DNA of 64,000 bases, taken from contig CM049310.1 in the NCBI GenBank assembly GCA_026874595.1, positions 51,401,058-51,465,057 of the forward strand, in the 5' to 3' direction. Of this stretch, positions 25,046 to 37,213 are shown one piece after another. The notes under the pieces are model-generated. The model was given only the letters and a program-made list of their open reading frames with translations. It was not told the DNA's origin and made no database searches. A program made the position numbers and the translations under genes. Source of the stretch: Sipunculus nudus (Eukaryota; Annelida; Sipuncula; Golfingiida; Sipunculidae). The stretch's first letter is position 1; the number at the start of each line of letters is the position of its first letter.

Positions 25046-26900
25046 TTTTTATTCCCCCGCCGTAGGAGGGAGGATTTCTGAAATGGTCTGCGTCCGTCCG
25101 TCCGACTATCCGTCCGTCCGAACCGCCCCATTGTTTTACCACATAAATCTAAAACCCTTGCTGCTTTCTTCACCACATTTTACACAATTACTCAGCACAT
25201 GACCAACATATGATTTTCACCTGAAGGTGGCGCCAACACTATATAACGTCTTTCTTCATTCCAAATGATCTTTTTTACCTTTGTTCAGATAAGTCAGGAA
25301 ATAAGAAAAATTGAGCTAGGGGAATAAAATGAATATTTTACTTTTATTCAGATAAGTTAGTAAATAAGAACACTCTAGCCTTCAACTCATATACAATGAT
25401 TTCTTGGAGCTAATTGAATTCACTCAATACTATATTAAATAGAATTATTTTCAGACTGATGTTTACACCGGAATTCAAATATTGCCGTCCCGCCCTTTTC
25501 TTACCATATTTCTTTAAGTCACTTGCCGTTTTAATCACCACATTTTACACACGCAGAACATGACCGACATGTCTTTATCACTTGCAGGTGGCGCCATCTC
25601 GGTGTTGTTTAACGACTTCCTTCGCTCCAAAATGATCTTTTTTACCTTGGTTCAGATAAGGCAGGAAATAAGAACAATTGAGCTAGGGGAATAAAATGAA
25701 TACTATATTGAACAGAATAATTAGTCCCCTGCCGTAGGAGGGACTACTACTAAAATGGTCCGTATCCGTCTGTCCGTCCCACCCCGTCTTTAACCTGATG
25801 GCCCTATAACCCCTGCCGTTTTTTTGACCCAATGTTACACACATTTTTTACATGACGAGCTATAGCTGTATCCTGCAGGTGGTCCCACCTATCTAAGACC
25901 CACTTTTTTCGCCCACAGTTGTTTCCCCTAAATTTGCATAATTCAGTAGATAAAAAATAAGAAAGCTCAAGCCTCCGAATGATAGTTTGTATTTTCATAA
26001 TTCCATTTTTTTTGTGTGGCAAAGATCATAACCATGTTTGGCGGACCCAATCATAATGTGACTGCTGTTTGATATTTCACCGCCAGTTGGCACCACTCGT
26101 GGTCTTTTCATCTCTGCGAGTCAGATAGTATTTTCTAGTTATTTTTTAAGTAGTCTGGAAATGTCAACAATATCATTCATATAGTATATATGCCTTGGTC
26201 ACATCTATCGTGGAGCAGGAGAAATAAAAGGCATGTAACTTAAATATGAACTTAAATAGCAATGAAATTCATTTGAATGGTTCATTGTATCCCCCAGACT
26301 AAGACGTCGGGGGACACTAAGGGTCTGACTAATCCTGTGAGCATTTTTAAATGAGGTCATGATCTTTACCATGACACCTTGAATAGGTTCATTTTGACCC
26401 ATGTTTGCATATAATCACCTGTATCTGAGGAGTGGTTCATCATATTTGCTCCATTTTTATTTCTATGGAAAGCTCTATTATTTATGTACTAAACTCTGCA
26501 GGGGCACCTGTAATTTTATTTCCATTATGGCTATCTATGGGTCCATTTAAGGTTAAATATATCTCAGGAATACTGTATGCTTTCGGCCTCAAATTTTGCA
26601 CAGTCATAGATTTTGGATATATTCATAACATACGTTAGACAGGTGGCGTCACTGATAATTGTTTTGCTGCTACAAAACATCACCATATCTCAGGACTCAT
26701 TCAACAGATTTGCTCTATGTTTGATTCTATGGAAAGCTCTTGGGCAGCTTTATCATTTACAGGTATCTGGGGCCGCCGTCTATAAATGTTTTTTTTTCGT
26801 TATAGCCATGTACGCTTTAATGTTGATAGATTGGATAGGTTTATCGCATACATAAGACAGTTGGCGCCACTGATAATCGTTTTGTACGCCTGCTCTTCTT
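25046..26900. repeat. Cluster of diverged repeat modules
   Basis: Short modules recur through this stretch. CCGTAGGAGGGA followed by a CCGTCCGTCCG-type run occurs at about 25,057 and 25,732. GGTGGCGCCA or close variants occur near 25,226, 25,587, 25,879, 26,088, 26,644 and 26,862. A block starting TTTTTTACCTTTGTTCAGAT and ending AGCTAGGGGAATAAAATGAA occurs at about 25,270-25,333 and again at about 25,637-25,700. This is an eroded nest of one or two repeat families. The short open frames here are not supported as genes. Confidence 0.55.
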
Positions 26901-28373
26901 ATTTAGTTGCATCCATTACAAAAATACCTTTGGATCCTGAATTATCCTATTTTAGCCAATCCGAAGGGAAAGAATGTCCTAGAAAATACCCACGTTTGAG
27001 TTACGCATCGGGCGGGCCACTACTTGTGCCACTTGACCGTTGTAATTTTTCTGTAGTGGTAAGAACATTTGCCCTTCTTCCAATAGTAATAATAAAATAA
27101 TGTTATCTTAATGAACATTTATCTGTCATATGCACATCCCGGAAAGTGATGGTTGTAGAGTAATTCAGTTATGTTTCATTTCAGGGATGGGGATATCAGT
27201 TCATCTCAAGTGTCAGCCAGCAGAAATTAAGCCAAGGTAACAAGTTGTAATCGGAACAGAGTCGCTGGCCCTGTCCAGCAGACAGCTATAAACGATAGCA
27301 TACCATTCTCGCTTCTTGGCATTCTCGCAGACTGCATGGCCCCTCGAACTGCTTCACACGATAACAATATCGAAAGAACCGCGTCCATTTTTAGTACCGC
27401 AAATAATTCAGACACACAAAGGCGCGATGTCTTGCCTTGGGTCCATTTCAAAATCTCAAAGTCCATGGCACTCCTAGCTACAGGTCTGTAACGCAAACAG
27501 TTTTTATTTTCTTGTTCTTTCTTGTTTGGAGAGTTCATCCTCTAAAGTTTGGTCAGATCCGACCAAGGTGGTCCAGACCACGATTTTCAGCGTGCATGAG
27601 GATTTGCAACAATCCCTACATATTACGCATAATACAGCTGTGTAGACTCAGTTGAGAAATACATTGTAACTTAATGTTAAGTATGTATGAAAATATTGGC
27701 ACTTACTCTCAAGAAAACCAGATAATTGTTATCTCCATCGGCTGTTGTTTACAGTCTAGCAGGTTGTGCTGGGAAGGCTTAGGAGGGTCCATTTTGACCG
27801 ACGTCACGGGGCTTTATGAAGGAACCACCATCTATTTGGAATAATTTGGAAAATTGCCTAGATCCCCTGTTTAATATTAAGAAGATTCCCGTTTTGGGTT
27901 GTCGAATACTCGGATCAGAGGGGAAACTAACCCACAGGTGTTTGACTCCATTCCTATATAATGCTGAATGTTCGGGCTTTGGCCCTACGAGACAATATTG
28001 GGGTTCCAGGTAATGTGCGCTGATTTATCGTCAGGAACTCTCAAGCAGTGAGTGTATGGGCAACGCAATTTAAAAAAGAGGAAGTTGTGTTGAAAATACA
28101 TACAATGAAACTTAGTTTTGTTGTCATTGGTCTATGTTGCTTCTATTCAAACTGCATTCATCCACCTGCCACAACATTTTGCTCCATTGAACCATTAATG
28201 ACAGTGACTTTCTAGATCTGGGAAATAACCATATCCAGTTTGAGTCCAACCAGCTACCATAATTTGATAATTGTTGAAGCCAGGCTCATCAGAGGTTCCG
28301 TTCTCAATGCTCTAACGGTAACGTGCAGTTTTCCGCTACCTAGCATTCAGGATATGTTTATTCATTACAGGGA
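26901..28373. other. No supported gene
   Basis: Only short open frames are present. The longest, a 103-codon frame on the - strand (27227-27538), has no start context, splice pattern or recognised motif that would support it. The DNA is less AT-rich near 27,200-27,500. Confidence 0.45.
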
Positions 28374-28378
28374 TCAAC

Positions 28379-28813
28379 TGTTACGACCCATAATGTAATA
28401 ACTGGCCCATAATGTAATAACGGTCCATATTGTAATAAAAACGACCCATAATGTAATAATAGCCCATAATGTAATAAAAAACGGCCCATATTGTAATAAC
28501 TATACCCTGCCCATATTGTAATAAAATCGCAAGTGGGTAAAACGGCCCATATTGTAATAAAATCGAAGGTGGGTAAAACGGCCAATAATTTTATAAATCA
28601 AAGTTCATGCAAATTAACTTAGACAATTCAAATATTGACTTCTCGTGACACGAATGTGTAAATGAACATACAAGTATGAAAAACCACTGGATTACATAAT
28701 GACTATTTGTTTAAAACGGTGACCAAGCTAATATGAGCGAAATATGGACATGATTCATGATTATTCTTTTGTTGAATCAGTGTTTAAATAGGATGATAAA
28801 GTATTTAAACAAG

Positions 28814-28871
<58 letters not shown>

Positions 28872-29530
28872 ATATATATGTATATCGCCAAAATGTAAAT
28901 ATTTTGTCAATTTTAACAGATAAAATATACAAAACTCTCATTATCGATACATTTTAATGTATTTTAATTACTTTTAAAATATAAATGAAAGTTTAAATTT
29001 CAGTGCGTTTTGCTCAATGTATCATAGAGAATATTTTATATGATCTCTCGAAACCTTCCGAGATTTGGAAATTATAAATGGAGGTACTGCTGCAATTTTT
29101 TGGTGCCTATATATGTATTGGTTAAGATGTCTTAGGTTAACATGTATAACACGTCGCATAGATTAAGAGCTTTTCCACGCACGTATTTGAAGTTAAAACC
29201 TGGATGCGTCATTCGTGCGATTCAAGAGTTTACAATTTTTTTTTTTTTAATAATTAGCCCAAACAACAAAACAACAATTTGAAAATGCCGGTTTCTGTGT
29301 TCTAGAGGTAGAGCATAGGGCGCAGAGCGTGGAGATTCAGGGGCGTAGCCAGGTTTGAGGGAGGGCAGGGGGCCATGATTAGTGGCGGATCTAGAAATTC
29401 GAAAGTTGTAGGGGGGGGGGGCGCTAATATGCATACATGGGTACTATGAAAACTGTTATATATACGTGTATATATATATGTATATATATATATATTATTT
29501 TTATTATTAAAATAATAATAATTATTATTA

Positions 29531-29561
<31 letters not shown>

Positions 29562-30008
29562 CGTTATATTTTAGTGTATGAAAATATTATTTTTTTATTC
29601 AATTGTGAACCATGGTTTCTTTGAGGTTAGTAACAGGTTCATGGAGAGGGTATGGAAGGGGGCAGGATATTATGTAAATGACACTAAGCGTGTGCCTTGT
29701 CATTCTTGAGCTTAAACATATGTTATTACAATATAAATATGTTATTACAATATGGGTCGTTTTTCCCACTTCCCGTTTTATTACAATATGGGTAGGGTAT
29801 GATTATTACAATATGGGTCGTTTTTATTACAATATGGGCCGTTATTACAATATGGGCCGTTTTTTATTACATTATAGGCCGTTATTACAGTATGGGCCAG
29901 TTTTATTACAATATGGGTAGGGTATGATTATTACATTATGGGTCGTTTTTATTACAATATGGGCCGTTATTACATTATGGGCCGGTTATTACATTATGGG
30001 TTGTAACA
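28379..30008. mobile_element. Foldback-type element with long inverted ends and 5-bp target duplication
   Basis: Both ends consist of variants of a CCCATAATGTAATAA unit (spaced about 15-25 bases), facing inward in opposite orientation: about 28,379-28,590 on the left and about 29,740-30,008 on the right. The outer ends are TGTTACGACCCATAATG and, in reverse, TGTTACAACCCATAATG. The element is flanked on both sides by TCAAC (28,374-28,378 and 30,009-30,013). The centre has a (TA)n tract (28,815-28,879), a (TTA)n tract (about 29,490-29,570) and no transposase. Variable internal subrepeats in long inverted ends are characteristic of foldback elements. Confidence 0.8.
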
Positions 30009-30385
30009 TCAACCTTTTTTACCACCTTAGACTTTAAACAGGGTACTACAAGCTGGCTATGTCAGAGGAATCATCAAATAAGGCGGCTTTTGTCACCCAC
30101 TGTTGCCAGTTTGAATTGTAACTATTTTCCTTCAGCGCTCCACTGCCTCACATTTTCAGAAATGAAATGCAGCGTTGCCTAGGAATTTTTTTATTTAAAA
30201 AAAATGCCATTTAATATATACGTCAGCGCCATAAATATCCGTTGCGAAGGCCCCTGTACAAATTTTTGTAAATATCCTGAAATTTGTTAAACTTAGTTTA
30301 AAACAAATAACTGGTGACTGGTATTTGGTCTTGTAAAAATATTCTTTTTTTGGTATTTTGATATTTATAAAATGTAATTTATATT

Positions 30386-30415
30386 GATGAAAGATCATAG
30401 ATCTTGGATCCTGGT

Positions 30416-30467
<52 letters not shown>

Positions 30468-30581
30468 TGTCCTGTAGATTCATTACCGGGATATACTGGG
30501 AGAAATGTGCAAAAAGTGGTTGATGGACAGACGTGGTTAATCAAGTTCCCCTGTTCTGCGGGTGCAAAATACTCCTAAATA
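30386..30581 (-). repeat. Truncated third copy of the gene A/B 3' flank
   Basis: This stretch, including a CT run (30,420-30,462), is a diverged copy of about 33,895-34,100 downstream of gene A, in the same orientation. Shared text includes GTAGATTCATTAC and GACAGACGTGGTTAATC-like sequence. It stops at 30,581, exactly where the A/B segmental duplication begins. It looks like the remnant of a further gene copy in the same series. Confidence 0.7.
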
Positions 30582-31649
30582 GTATTTCTTACACTGTCAG
30601 TCCGATATTTTCAGGAAGGAATAAAAATAACAAGTATTGCTAGATATAAGTCATTTCTAAATTTTGCCTGTGATATCACACTTTGCATCAGCCAATCAAA
30701 TCAGGGCCCAGTCTCTCGATGACATTTACCTGCAAAAAACAAACCCACGTGCTATTACGTTTACCTAACCTAATTAACTGTGACAAGTCTCGCATATCAC
30801 ATAACATGACCCAGAGTAGGGCACCAGCATTATTACCTGTTTGCTTACAAAAGCCACTACATGGCCTGCTAGAGCAAGCTATAGAGCAGCTATAGTAGCT
30901 CGGGGCATACACTTTCCTTTTCCTTGAGTCTTGTTTTATATTTAAGCATCTATGCATACATTGTACATGGGACACATAAATAGGGACATGCCTGTTTATT
31001 TACCTATACATTATAATGAAAAAAAAACACTGATCCTTTAAGGTATGATATTTTGCTATAAGCATTTAAGCCTTGCATGCAAGCTATTGAACATATACAA
31101 TAAGGATGTTGTACAATGGTCCCTGGTCTTGGTTGCGTTTGGACAATTAATCATTCATGACTAGGTTTAAAGTCTGTGTTCATACAAAATTGTAGGGACT
31201 ACTTTATGATGAGCATATGTGATACACATTTTGTTGGAAAACAGTAGATGTTGTTGTTATATAAACTATCTTTTTAATTTCCTGCAGATGATTCAATTAA
31301 ATTTATATTATTTTTAGGTGCCCATTCCCGTACCTTTTGAAAGGGAATTTATGTGATTTCTTGCTTCCTCTGTGGATATATTAATGATGTTAGTGTAGTT
31401 TTGTTGTGACAAGTTCTTGCAAGACCTCCCAGAAGGATGTATGATCTTGTTTATCAACAACATGTTTGTAATCACAGCAAAGTTAAACTAGGGACCTGTA
31501 GGTTAGTTGATAGTAATCATTTAAATGTAACCTTTTTTTTGAAGATATTAGGAAACATGTTTGAAATCGAGAATAATATATTTGTAATGAAATTAAGCAC
31601 TAATTATATGTATTATTAATATTTATAAATAATATGTAATATTAAAGCA

Positions 31650-32450
31650 ACCGGAAGTTGATTACCGCTGGAGGAAGTAACACTTAATGTTAATAACCTG
31701 AAACGGAAAAAGTCGAAAAGTATAGATGATATTCCTAGCGAGATAATCAAATGTAGAAACGTCATACGGTACATTTTCAAATTTATTACGTTTTCTTTAC
31801 GTTTATGTAACCTGAAGCAGGTAAAGATTGCATTGAACCTTTTAATCACATAGGGACTAGTCCATCGTCGTGTATCGGGAAGGTCTATAGTTCGGTAATA
31901 GAGAGAAGAATTGTAAATTACTGTGAAGCTTTCTCACCGATCGAAGATGAAAAAAATGGTTTTTGAAGTGGTCGGTCTTGCATTGTTCAGATATTATTAT
32001 ATTAAGTAGTATAATAAAAAAATCGGAAGCAGACGTTTGTTGCAATGATAGACATGAAAAAGGCTTTTGACTGGATATATAGAACTTAGCTTTTATATCG
32101 TTTAACAGAGTACAATATTGATGGCAAGATCTAAAATGCTATAAAATCTATGTGTACGGACACAAAAGCATATGTCCATATAAATGTACATTTGAAAACT
32201 GAATGGTTCGATATGTCTAGAGAAGTAAGACAAGGGGCCCTATGTCCCCTACATTGTTCGATATATTTGTTAATTCCTTGGTAGATCACTTTGAACTTTT
32301 GAATATTGGCATAAAAATCAATATCAAAACAGTGTGCATGTTATTATATGCTGACGATATGGTACTCTTTGCTAAGTCAGCAGGAGAGTTCCAGACCTTA
32401 ATTTCTGCTATGGAACACTGGCGTAATTACTAGCAATTAAAGGTAAACAA
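31650..32450 (+). pseudogene. Decayed LINE reverse transcriptase, copy A
   Basis: In pieces across several frames one can read a non-LTR retrotransposon reverse transcriptase: a KSIDDIPSEIIK-like motif (about 31,710), a GRSCIVQI-like motif, MIDMKKAFDWI (about 32,046), VRQGAL and SPTLFDIF (about 32,225-32,270), and the catalytic YADDM at 32,347-32,361. In-frame stops and frameshifts break it, and no endonuclease domain or tail is evident. The longest intact piece is 63 codons (32,242-32,433). It was present before the segmental duplication, since copy B has it at the same place. Confidence 0.8.
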
Positions 32451-32459
32451 TTTAAAAAC

Positions 32460-33890
32460 TAGACGCCTATAGGGCGAACGCTTGCCGGAAGGGGATATGC
32501 GGACATGAAGAGGTTAAAGGGACTTAGTCTTTAAGGTGGAAGTCATCCAATCTTCTTATGGAAAACAAGTGGTTGCGGCAATAATTGAAAAAGGAGTGAG
32601 ATGGCTATGTATATTTTTGACAAAGATTATAGGGAAAAAACGATTACGAGGTTTTTCAATGACCTTGACCATTGATCGTTTTAAATAATACACCTACAGC
32701 TTCAAGAATACGTTCCGATATACAACATATGTAAGTTACAAAGTGATTACTGTTAAACTGTGCCCTATAGAATGCTTAATGTAAGACGAAGAACTAGCAA
32801 GAAGGCAAACTTGAAGACAAACAGACAGACATACTGACAAAGTGACACATCTGAGATAACAGATGACTAGATAATCTTATGCCGAAGGTTTAGAGGAACA
32901 GAATGAGATTTAGTTTATGTAGGTAAAATTTATAGTATTGGAGATATGGTAAAAAAATATATGTTGTGGTGTTAATATTGCAGCGCCTCCTATCGGCCAT
33001 TTTCTAAAACGAAAAAAAAACAATTTCGAGATTTTGCGAGACTTGTAATAAACTCTTTTAGTTCTAATTTAAATCTACCCAATCCAAAAGCTAGATCTCT
33101 GTAGCTTTAAAACTGACAAAGTAAGAAATATAAATCCCTTAATTTTCGAATATCATGAGATTTTCCCAAAAATAAGTCGCCATGGTAACGGCAGATTCGG
33201 GTCATCTACATATTAGAAAAAAAAGCCATGGAATCACAAACAAAATGAGGTGTGGTTAAGGTTGATATGACCACTTTTGACAGAGATATGAGGAAATAAC
33301 AAGTTAAAGGTTTTTTGATGACCTTTGGCCTTGACCTTTGACCGATTTTTACCAAAATGCAAAATATGCCATATGTTAAATACTTAACTGATAGATTTCA
33401 AAAGCTATTGCTTGAAAATTGTGACCTGTAGTGTGTTATAGGTCAGACAGATCAACAAGGCTATTGACGAAATTAACAACAACTGACAAACAGACAGGTA
33501 TTCTGATATAGGTGACGCAAGGTCAACGAAGGTTGATCATACCATGATATGGGGAATAGAAAGACGAACAAAATGAGGTAAAAATGAGGTTGATGCGACA
33601 ATTTTTTCAAATTATGACAAATTATGAGGAAATAAGGTTTCGTGGTTTTTTGATAGCCTTGTTCTGGACCTTTTACCTATTTTGACCAAAAACAATAGGG
33701 CACCTAGAATTTTGGTTGTCCATCATCCCTGAAACTTTCAAGGTGAAATTGTGGCCAGGAGAGTAAGCCTTATAAATCACTAATACTCTGCTAGTTTCAT
33801 ATCATTTACAGAAGCAGGTATTCCATCTTTCAAATGTTTGTTAGGTTTTGAATTTCTTTTGTCGAGACTTTGATTTATGTCAATAAAATA
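32460..33890. other. Intergenic, no gene seen
   Basis: AT-rich sequence with several GACCTTGACC-like short motifs (about 32,660, 33,320, 33,660), probably from an old repeat. No coding exon was recognised. The matching stretch in copy B is 51,870-53,480. Confidence 0.5.
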
Positions 33891-33926
33891 AAAAAATTTC
33901 ACAGATCTTGGTTCCGATATGTATCT

Positions 33927-33928
<2 letters not shown>

Positions 33929-33978
<50 letters not shown>
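33929..33978. repeat. (CT)n microsatellite downstream of gene A
   Basis: CT run on the + strand, which is GA in the sense of gene A, about 295 bases past its stop codon. It is homologous in position to the GA runs in the array units and to the CT run at 53,522-53,586. Confidence 0.9.
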
Positions 33979-33982
<4 letters not shown>

Positions 33983-34226
33983 AGATTATCCAGTAGATTC
34001 ATTACAGGAATATATTGGGGGAAAGGTGCAAAACGTAGTAATGGACAGGCGTGGTTAATCGATTCCCCCGCTCTGTGGATGCAAAGTTACTCCTCAATGC
34101 CACCATGGGTGGTTATAGGACTGCCCAAATACCAGGAGAGGAGGAATTGTATATTCCACTATACTTGAGCAATTAATATAGTATCATTCACTTAATATGA
34201 ACGAGGTTAAAAATTCAAATGCGTGC

Positions 34227-34232
34227 TTTATT
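34227..34232 (-). terminator. Poly(A) signal of gene A
   Basis: AATAAA on the - strand lies 40 bases after the stop, followed by GCACGCATTT. The same signal occurs in gene B and, with one change, in each array unit. Confidence 0.65.
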
Positions 34233-34272
34233 TCAAATAATACTTTGGCCCCACCCAGGCTTGCAGAAAGTC

Positions 34273-34367
34273 TCAGCGGAAGTTCTCAACTTCCTTGAAG
34301 ATGTCGTCGATGTTCTCTCCTTCCATCTCCTCCAGCACTGGGTGCTTGTCCAGGATCTTGTGCACTT
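34273..34367 (-). CDS. Gene A exon 8 (last exon): acidic C-terminus
   Basis: After a TATTTGCAG acceptor, the exon starts with two bases completing a split codon and encodes residues 1377-1407, ending EMEGENIDDIFKEVENFR and TGA. The tail is rich in Glu and Asp and likely helical. It is the only coding exon of the parent gene, besides exon 1, that survives in the 7-kb array. Its phase (one base carried in) can only be met if the preceding intron uses a GC donor. Confidence 0.85.
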
Positions 34368-35174
34368 CTGCAAATAGTAAGTCATGTTATATAGTTCATT
34401 GCAAAGTCCCATTTAATGTCAGTACAAAAGTCCGGAAAAATGTAAGCTACATTTATTTTGTCTCATTCATGTTTTTGACCACACGTGAAGTCAGGTGTAC
34501 CCCGGAACGGTGTCCATTTACATGGTTATACCAAAATTTGTTCTTGAAAAGAGTATTATACCCCATGATTAAAAATCTCCATCACTCCCTGTAACTCCTG
34601 CATATGTCCAAAAAATTTCGAGGTTAATAATACATTTATATTTGCACAAACAAATTTCTGGCCCGCATATTTTATATGTATCGATCTTCCTTGCAACCTT
34701 TTCTTGTCCCCTGACTGCTATTTCGTAAGGTTTTATAGATATCCATAGATTAGAACGAAATCTCCAGAACGAAGGGTATTCCAGACAAATGACACTGGGC
34801 GAGTTCCTGTAACCAAGATTTGTGTGCTTACGTTTGGTTTTATTCTAAAATCTATAACTACGAGAGACGGCACGTGTAACCTGTTATAAGTTTCACCTTC
34901 TTAAACTACTGATACGGATTTCACACTCTTTTAAATATATGAATGAAATAATTTCCTAAGCTACATTATGTTCCAGACATGAATCAGATCCATGATTATT
35001 CTTATGTTAATTTGGATCACAGAAATACTCTTATCGTAATTAGAATGAATAGAGAATCATATTTATCTAATCTATGATGTTCAGGTGCATAATGTAGGAA
35101 TGTATAACTTTATATTATTACTTTTGACATAGAATGATGTTACATTATGTTCAAAATAAAGGTTAGGTACATGC

Positions 35175-35317
35175 CTTTTCTAACTTCTAATACTTCTTTG
35201 TCGTCCATGTCGTGCAGGGCTTCTAGCAGTTGCGAGTAGTCATCCAACGATCTTTTGGCCAGACCCAAAGTTTTCTTAAGGTAATCCACAAGACTGGATA
35301 CCATGGCTGATATGGAC
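35175..35317 (-). CDS. Gene A exon 7: helical segment
   Basis: The exon follows an ATAACAG acceptor and encodes residues 1329-1376, including SLVDYLKKTLGLAKRSLDDY and a LLEALHDMDDKEVLEVRK stretch, amphipathic helices with alternating charges. The donor is AAAAG|GCATGT, a GC donor: with it the frame passes cleanly into exon 8 (EVRK|EVHK). The nearest GT donor, four bases on (GTACCT), would give the wrong phase. Gene B has the same sites. Confidence 0.85.
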
Positions 35318-35829
35318 CTGTTATTAAAATTGACATCTCTATTTAAAATTAGCTTTTATCTCACCAAATATGGAAGACATTGACATAGACCTCCGTGTGA
35401 AAAACTTCGTACCAACGGTTTTACAGACATATTGACCCCCACATGTTCTTTATGTGCATTAGGCTGCGGTGGTTTACACCATTAAGCATTAATGATAAAT
35501 CAATACCGCAATCTCGTCTAAATTATTCAAAATTTATTCATTGGCGGTTACGCTGGTGTCTATTTGTTTTCTTTCTCACACTTTATAGGATTTCGCTGAA
35601 AATTCTAAACCGAACAGGATTAATTTTACATTGGCCTAAAAAAGCTGCTCCGGATGAAGAGACGAATCTACAGAAATAATTATAAAAATTGTAATATAGA
35701 TTAGTGTGAAAAACAAGTATTCTATTAGATACTGAAGACCGCTTTGTCATCATTAAAGTATAGTAAAAGAAATACGTTTGATCAGGGAGGGTTAAGATAG
35801 CGTTAAATTATATAGCCTAATGTCCTTAC

Positions 35830-36063
35830 TGCAATTTGACTTCAAAGTCAAATGTTGTGGGCGAACGTCGAAGGAAACTGACAGTGATGCTTGCATCAAA
35901 GTGTCCTTTCGTAGCCATACCCAGTTTTACATCAAAGTAGATTCTACTGATGTCAACTAAACCGTCAAGACCAAGGGACGCGATCTTCTGCGAAATCATG
36001 GTTCCGAAGCGATTGGCCAGTTTCACTCCTTCCAAGACACCATTTGCGGCGTCTAAAGATTTC
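35830..36063 (-). CDS. Gene A exon 6: end of helical repeats and short beta segment
   Basis: Residues 1251-1328. It begins with the continuation of the 21-residue helical repeat (KSLDAANGVLEGVKLANR), then a stretch with alternating hydrophobic residues (ISRIYFDVKLGM and FDASITVSFL, FDFEVKLQ) that is probably beta. The acceptor is GTTGAAG with a weak pyrimidine tract; the donor is TTGCA|GTAAGG. The 69-codon frame starting at 36035 is only part of the exon, because its ATG is internal. Gene B's exon differs by about two residues. Confidence 0.85.
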
Positions 36064-36225
36064 CTTCAACATGCGACCAAATACACGATGCATAACATGT
36101 CCAATTGTGGTGCGTATTCAGAAACGTATAAAAATTTGAAACTGTGCAGCTATTGCTAAATCTAGGTTTCCAACATTTATATTTTCACCACTTCAGTTAA
36201 GTGATGCAAAATGTATATTCTGGAG

Positions 36226-36280
<55 letters not shown>
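36226..36280. repeat. (TA)n microsatellite in intron 5 of gene A
   Basis: TA run. The matching run in gene B is at 55,833-55,881 and differs in length. Confidence 0.85.
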
Positions 36281-36283
<3 letters not shown>

Positions 36284-36795
36284 TACATTATTTCATTTAA
36301 TTAGTATAAGTTACCAAGTGAACCGAATACGGTATGCTTACATCAGCCAACTTAATTTGTTTATGATCGAAAACTGTCCTTTTTGTTTGAGATATTGCCG
36401 AAATATTTTGTCGGTCCACTTGGCTACCGGACCATTTTGTATCGGTCCAGAGATCCTTAACCAATCTGTATAGGACTGTGTCATCTTGTTGAATCATCCG
36501 ATTCAAGAAAATCTATGCATATAAATATTATATCTAAACTGGTATTACTTTTTCATTTTATTCTTAACGAATGATTTCTATTGCATTTAATATTTAAAAA
36601 GGCCAAAAAGGGGCAGCAACGTCTATATATGAGTAAATCTTCTACATTTTGGGATACACATTCTGAATTATTATGGAAACGCATGATTATTTAACTCAAT
36701 GTTGTAAAACTATATAAATTGGGTAGTGCCATGATAATAAATAAAGATACATCTAGTTTTAATAGTGTATTAAATGCATATTTTATTTCACCAAC

Positions 36796-37013
36796 CTGGA
36801 CTTGTCCACGACGAACTTAGCAGCAGAGAGAGCGGCATTAGCATGGTCCAAAGTTACTTTGGACTTATCCACCACCACCTGTGCTGCCTGGAGGATAGCA
36901 ACTGCTGCATCGAGGAAACCTTTACTATTATCAACCACCTTTTGAGCAACAGTCAAAGCCGTATTTGCCGCATGAAGGGTAATCTTACTGGCTTCCACGA
37001 TCGCCTGCAGACC
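36796..37013 (-). CDS. Gene A exon 5: 21-residue helical repeats
   Basis: Residues 1179-1250, from a CATCTAG acceptor to a TCCAG|GTTGGT donor. It is built of 21-residue repeats rich in Ala, Val, Lys and Asp with Leu at the start of each (for example LDAAVAILQAAQVVVDKSKVT, then LDHANAALSAAKFVVDKSRKS, the second running into exon 6). Three heptads per repeat suggests an alpha-helical coiled coil. It is identical in protein to the gene B exon. A 131-codon open frame on the opposite strand is a shadow. Confidence 0.87.
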
Positions 37014-37213
37014 CTAGATGAGTTAATACGGAAAGTGATTTTACATTATTATATGAATATATTGACTTTAAGACGAGCTTTGAAGAAGAATCCTCTAAGC
37101 TTCAGCCTGTTACTTTCTGCCTTGGGCTGCCAATCACTGGATACACTAGCTACAGGATGTACCGCTTGACCCCCAGTGTGCAAACGCTACGGGGGAGTAC
37201 GATGAGAATTCAC

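Noticed and set aside
27227-27538. 103-codon - strand frame
   Set aside because: No recognised motif, splice context or second copy supports it.
28379-30008. CRISPR-like array of CCCATAATGTAATAA units
   Set aside because: The repeats are degenerate, have no unique spacers of constant length, face inward in two arms, and lie within an element with a target duplication in a eukaryotic genome.
36774-37169. 131-codon + strand open frame
   Set aside because: It lies opposite exon 5. The - strand reading shows clear repeats and splice sites, the + strand reading does not.
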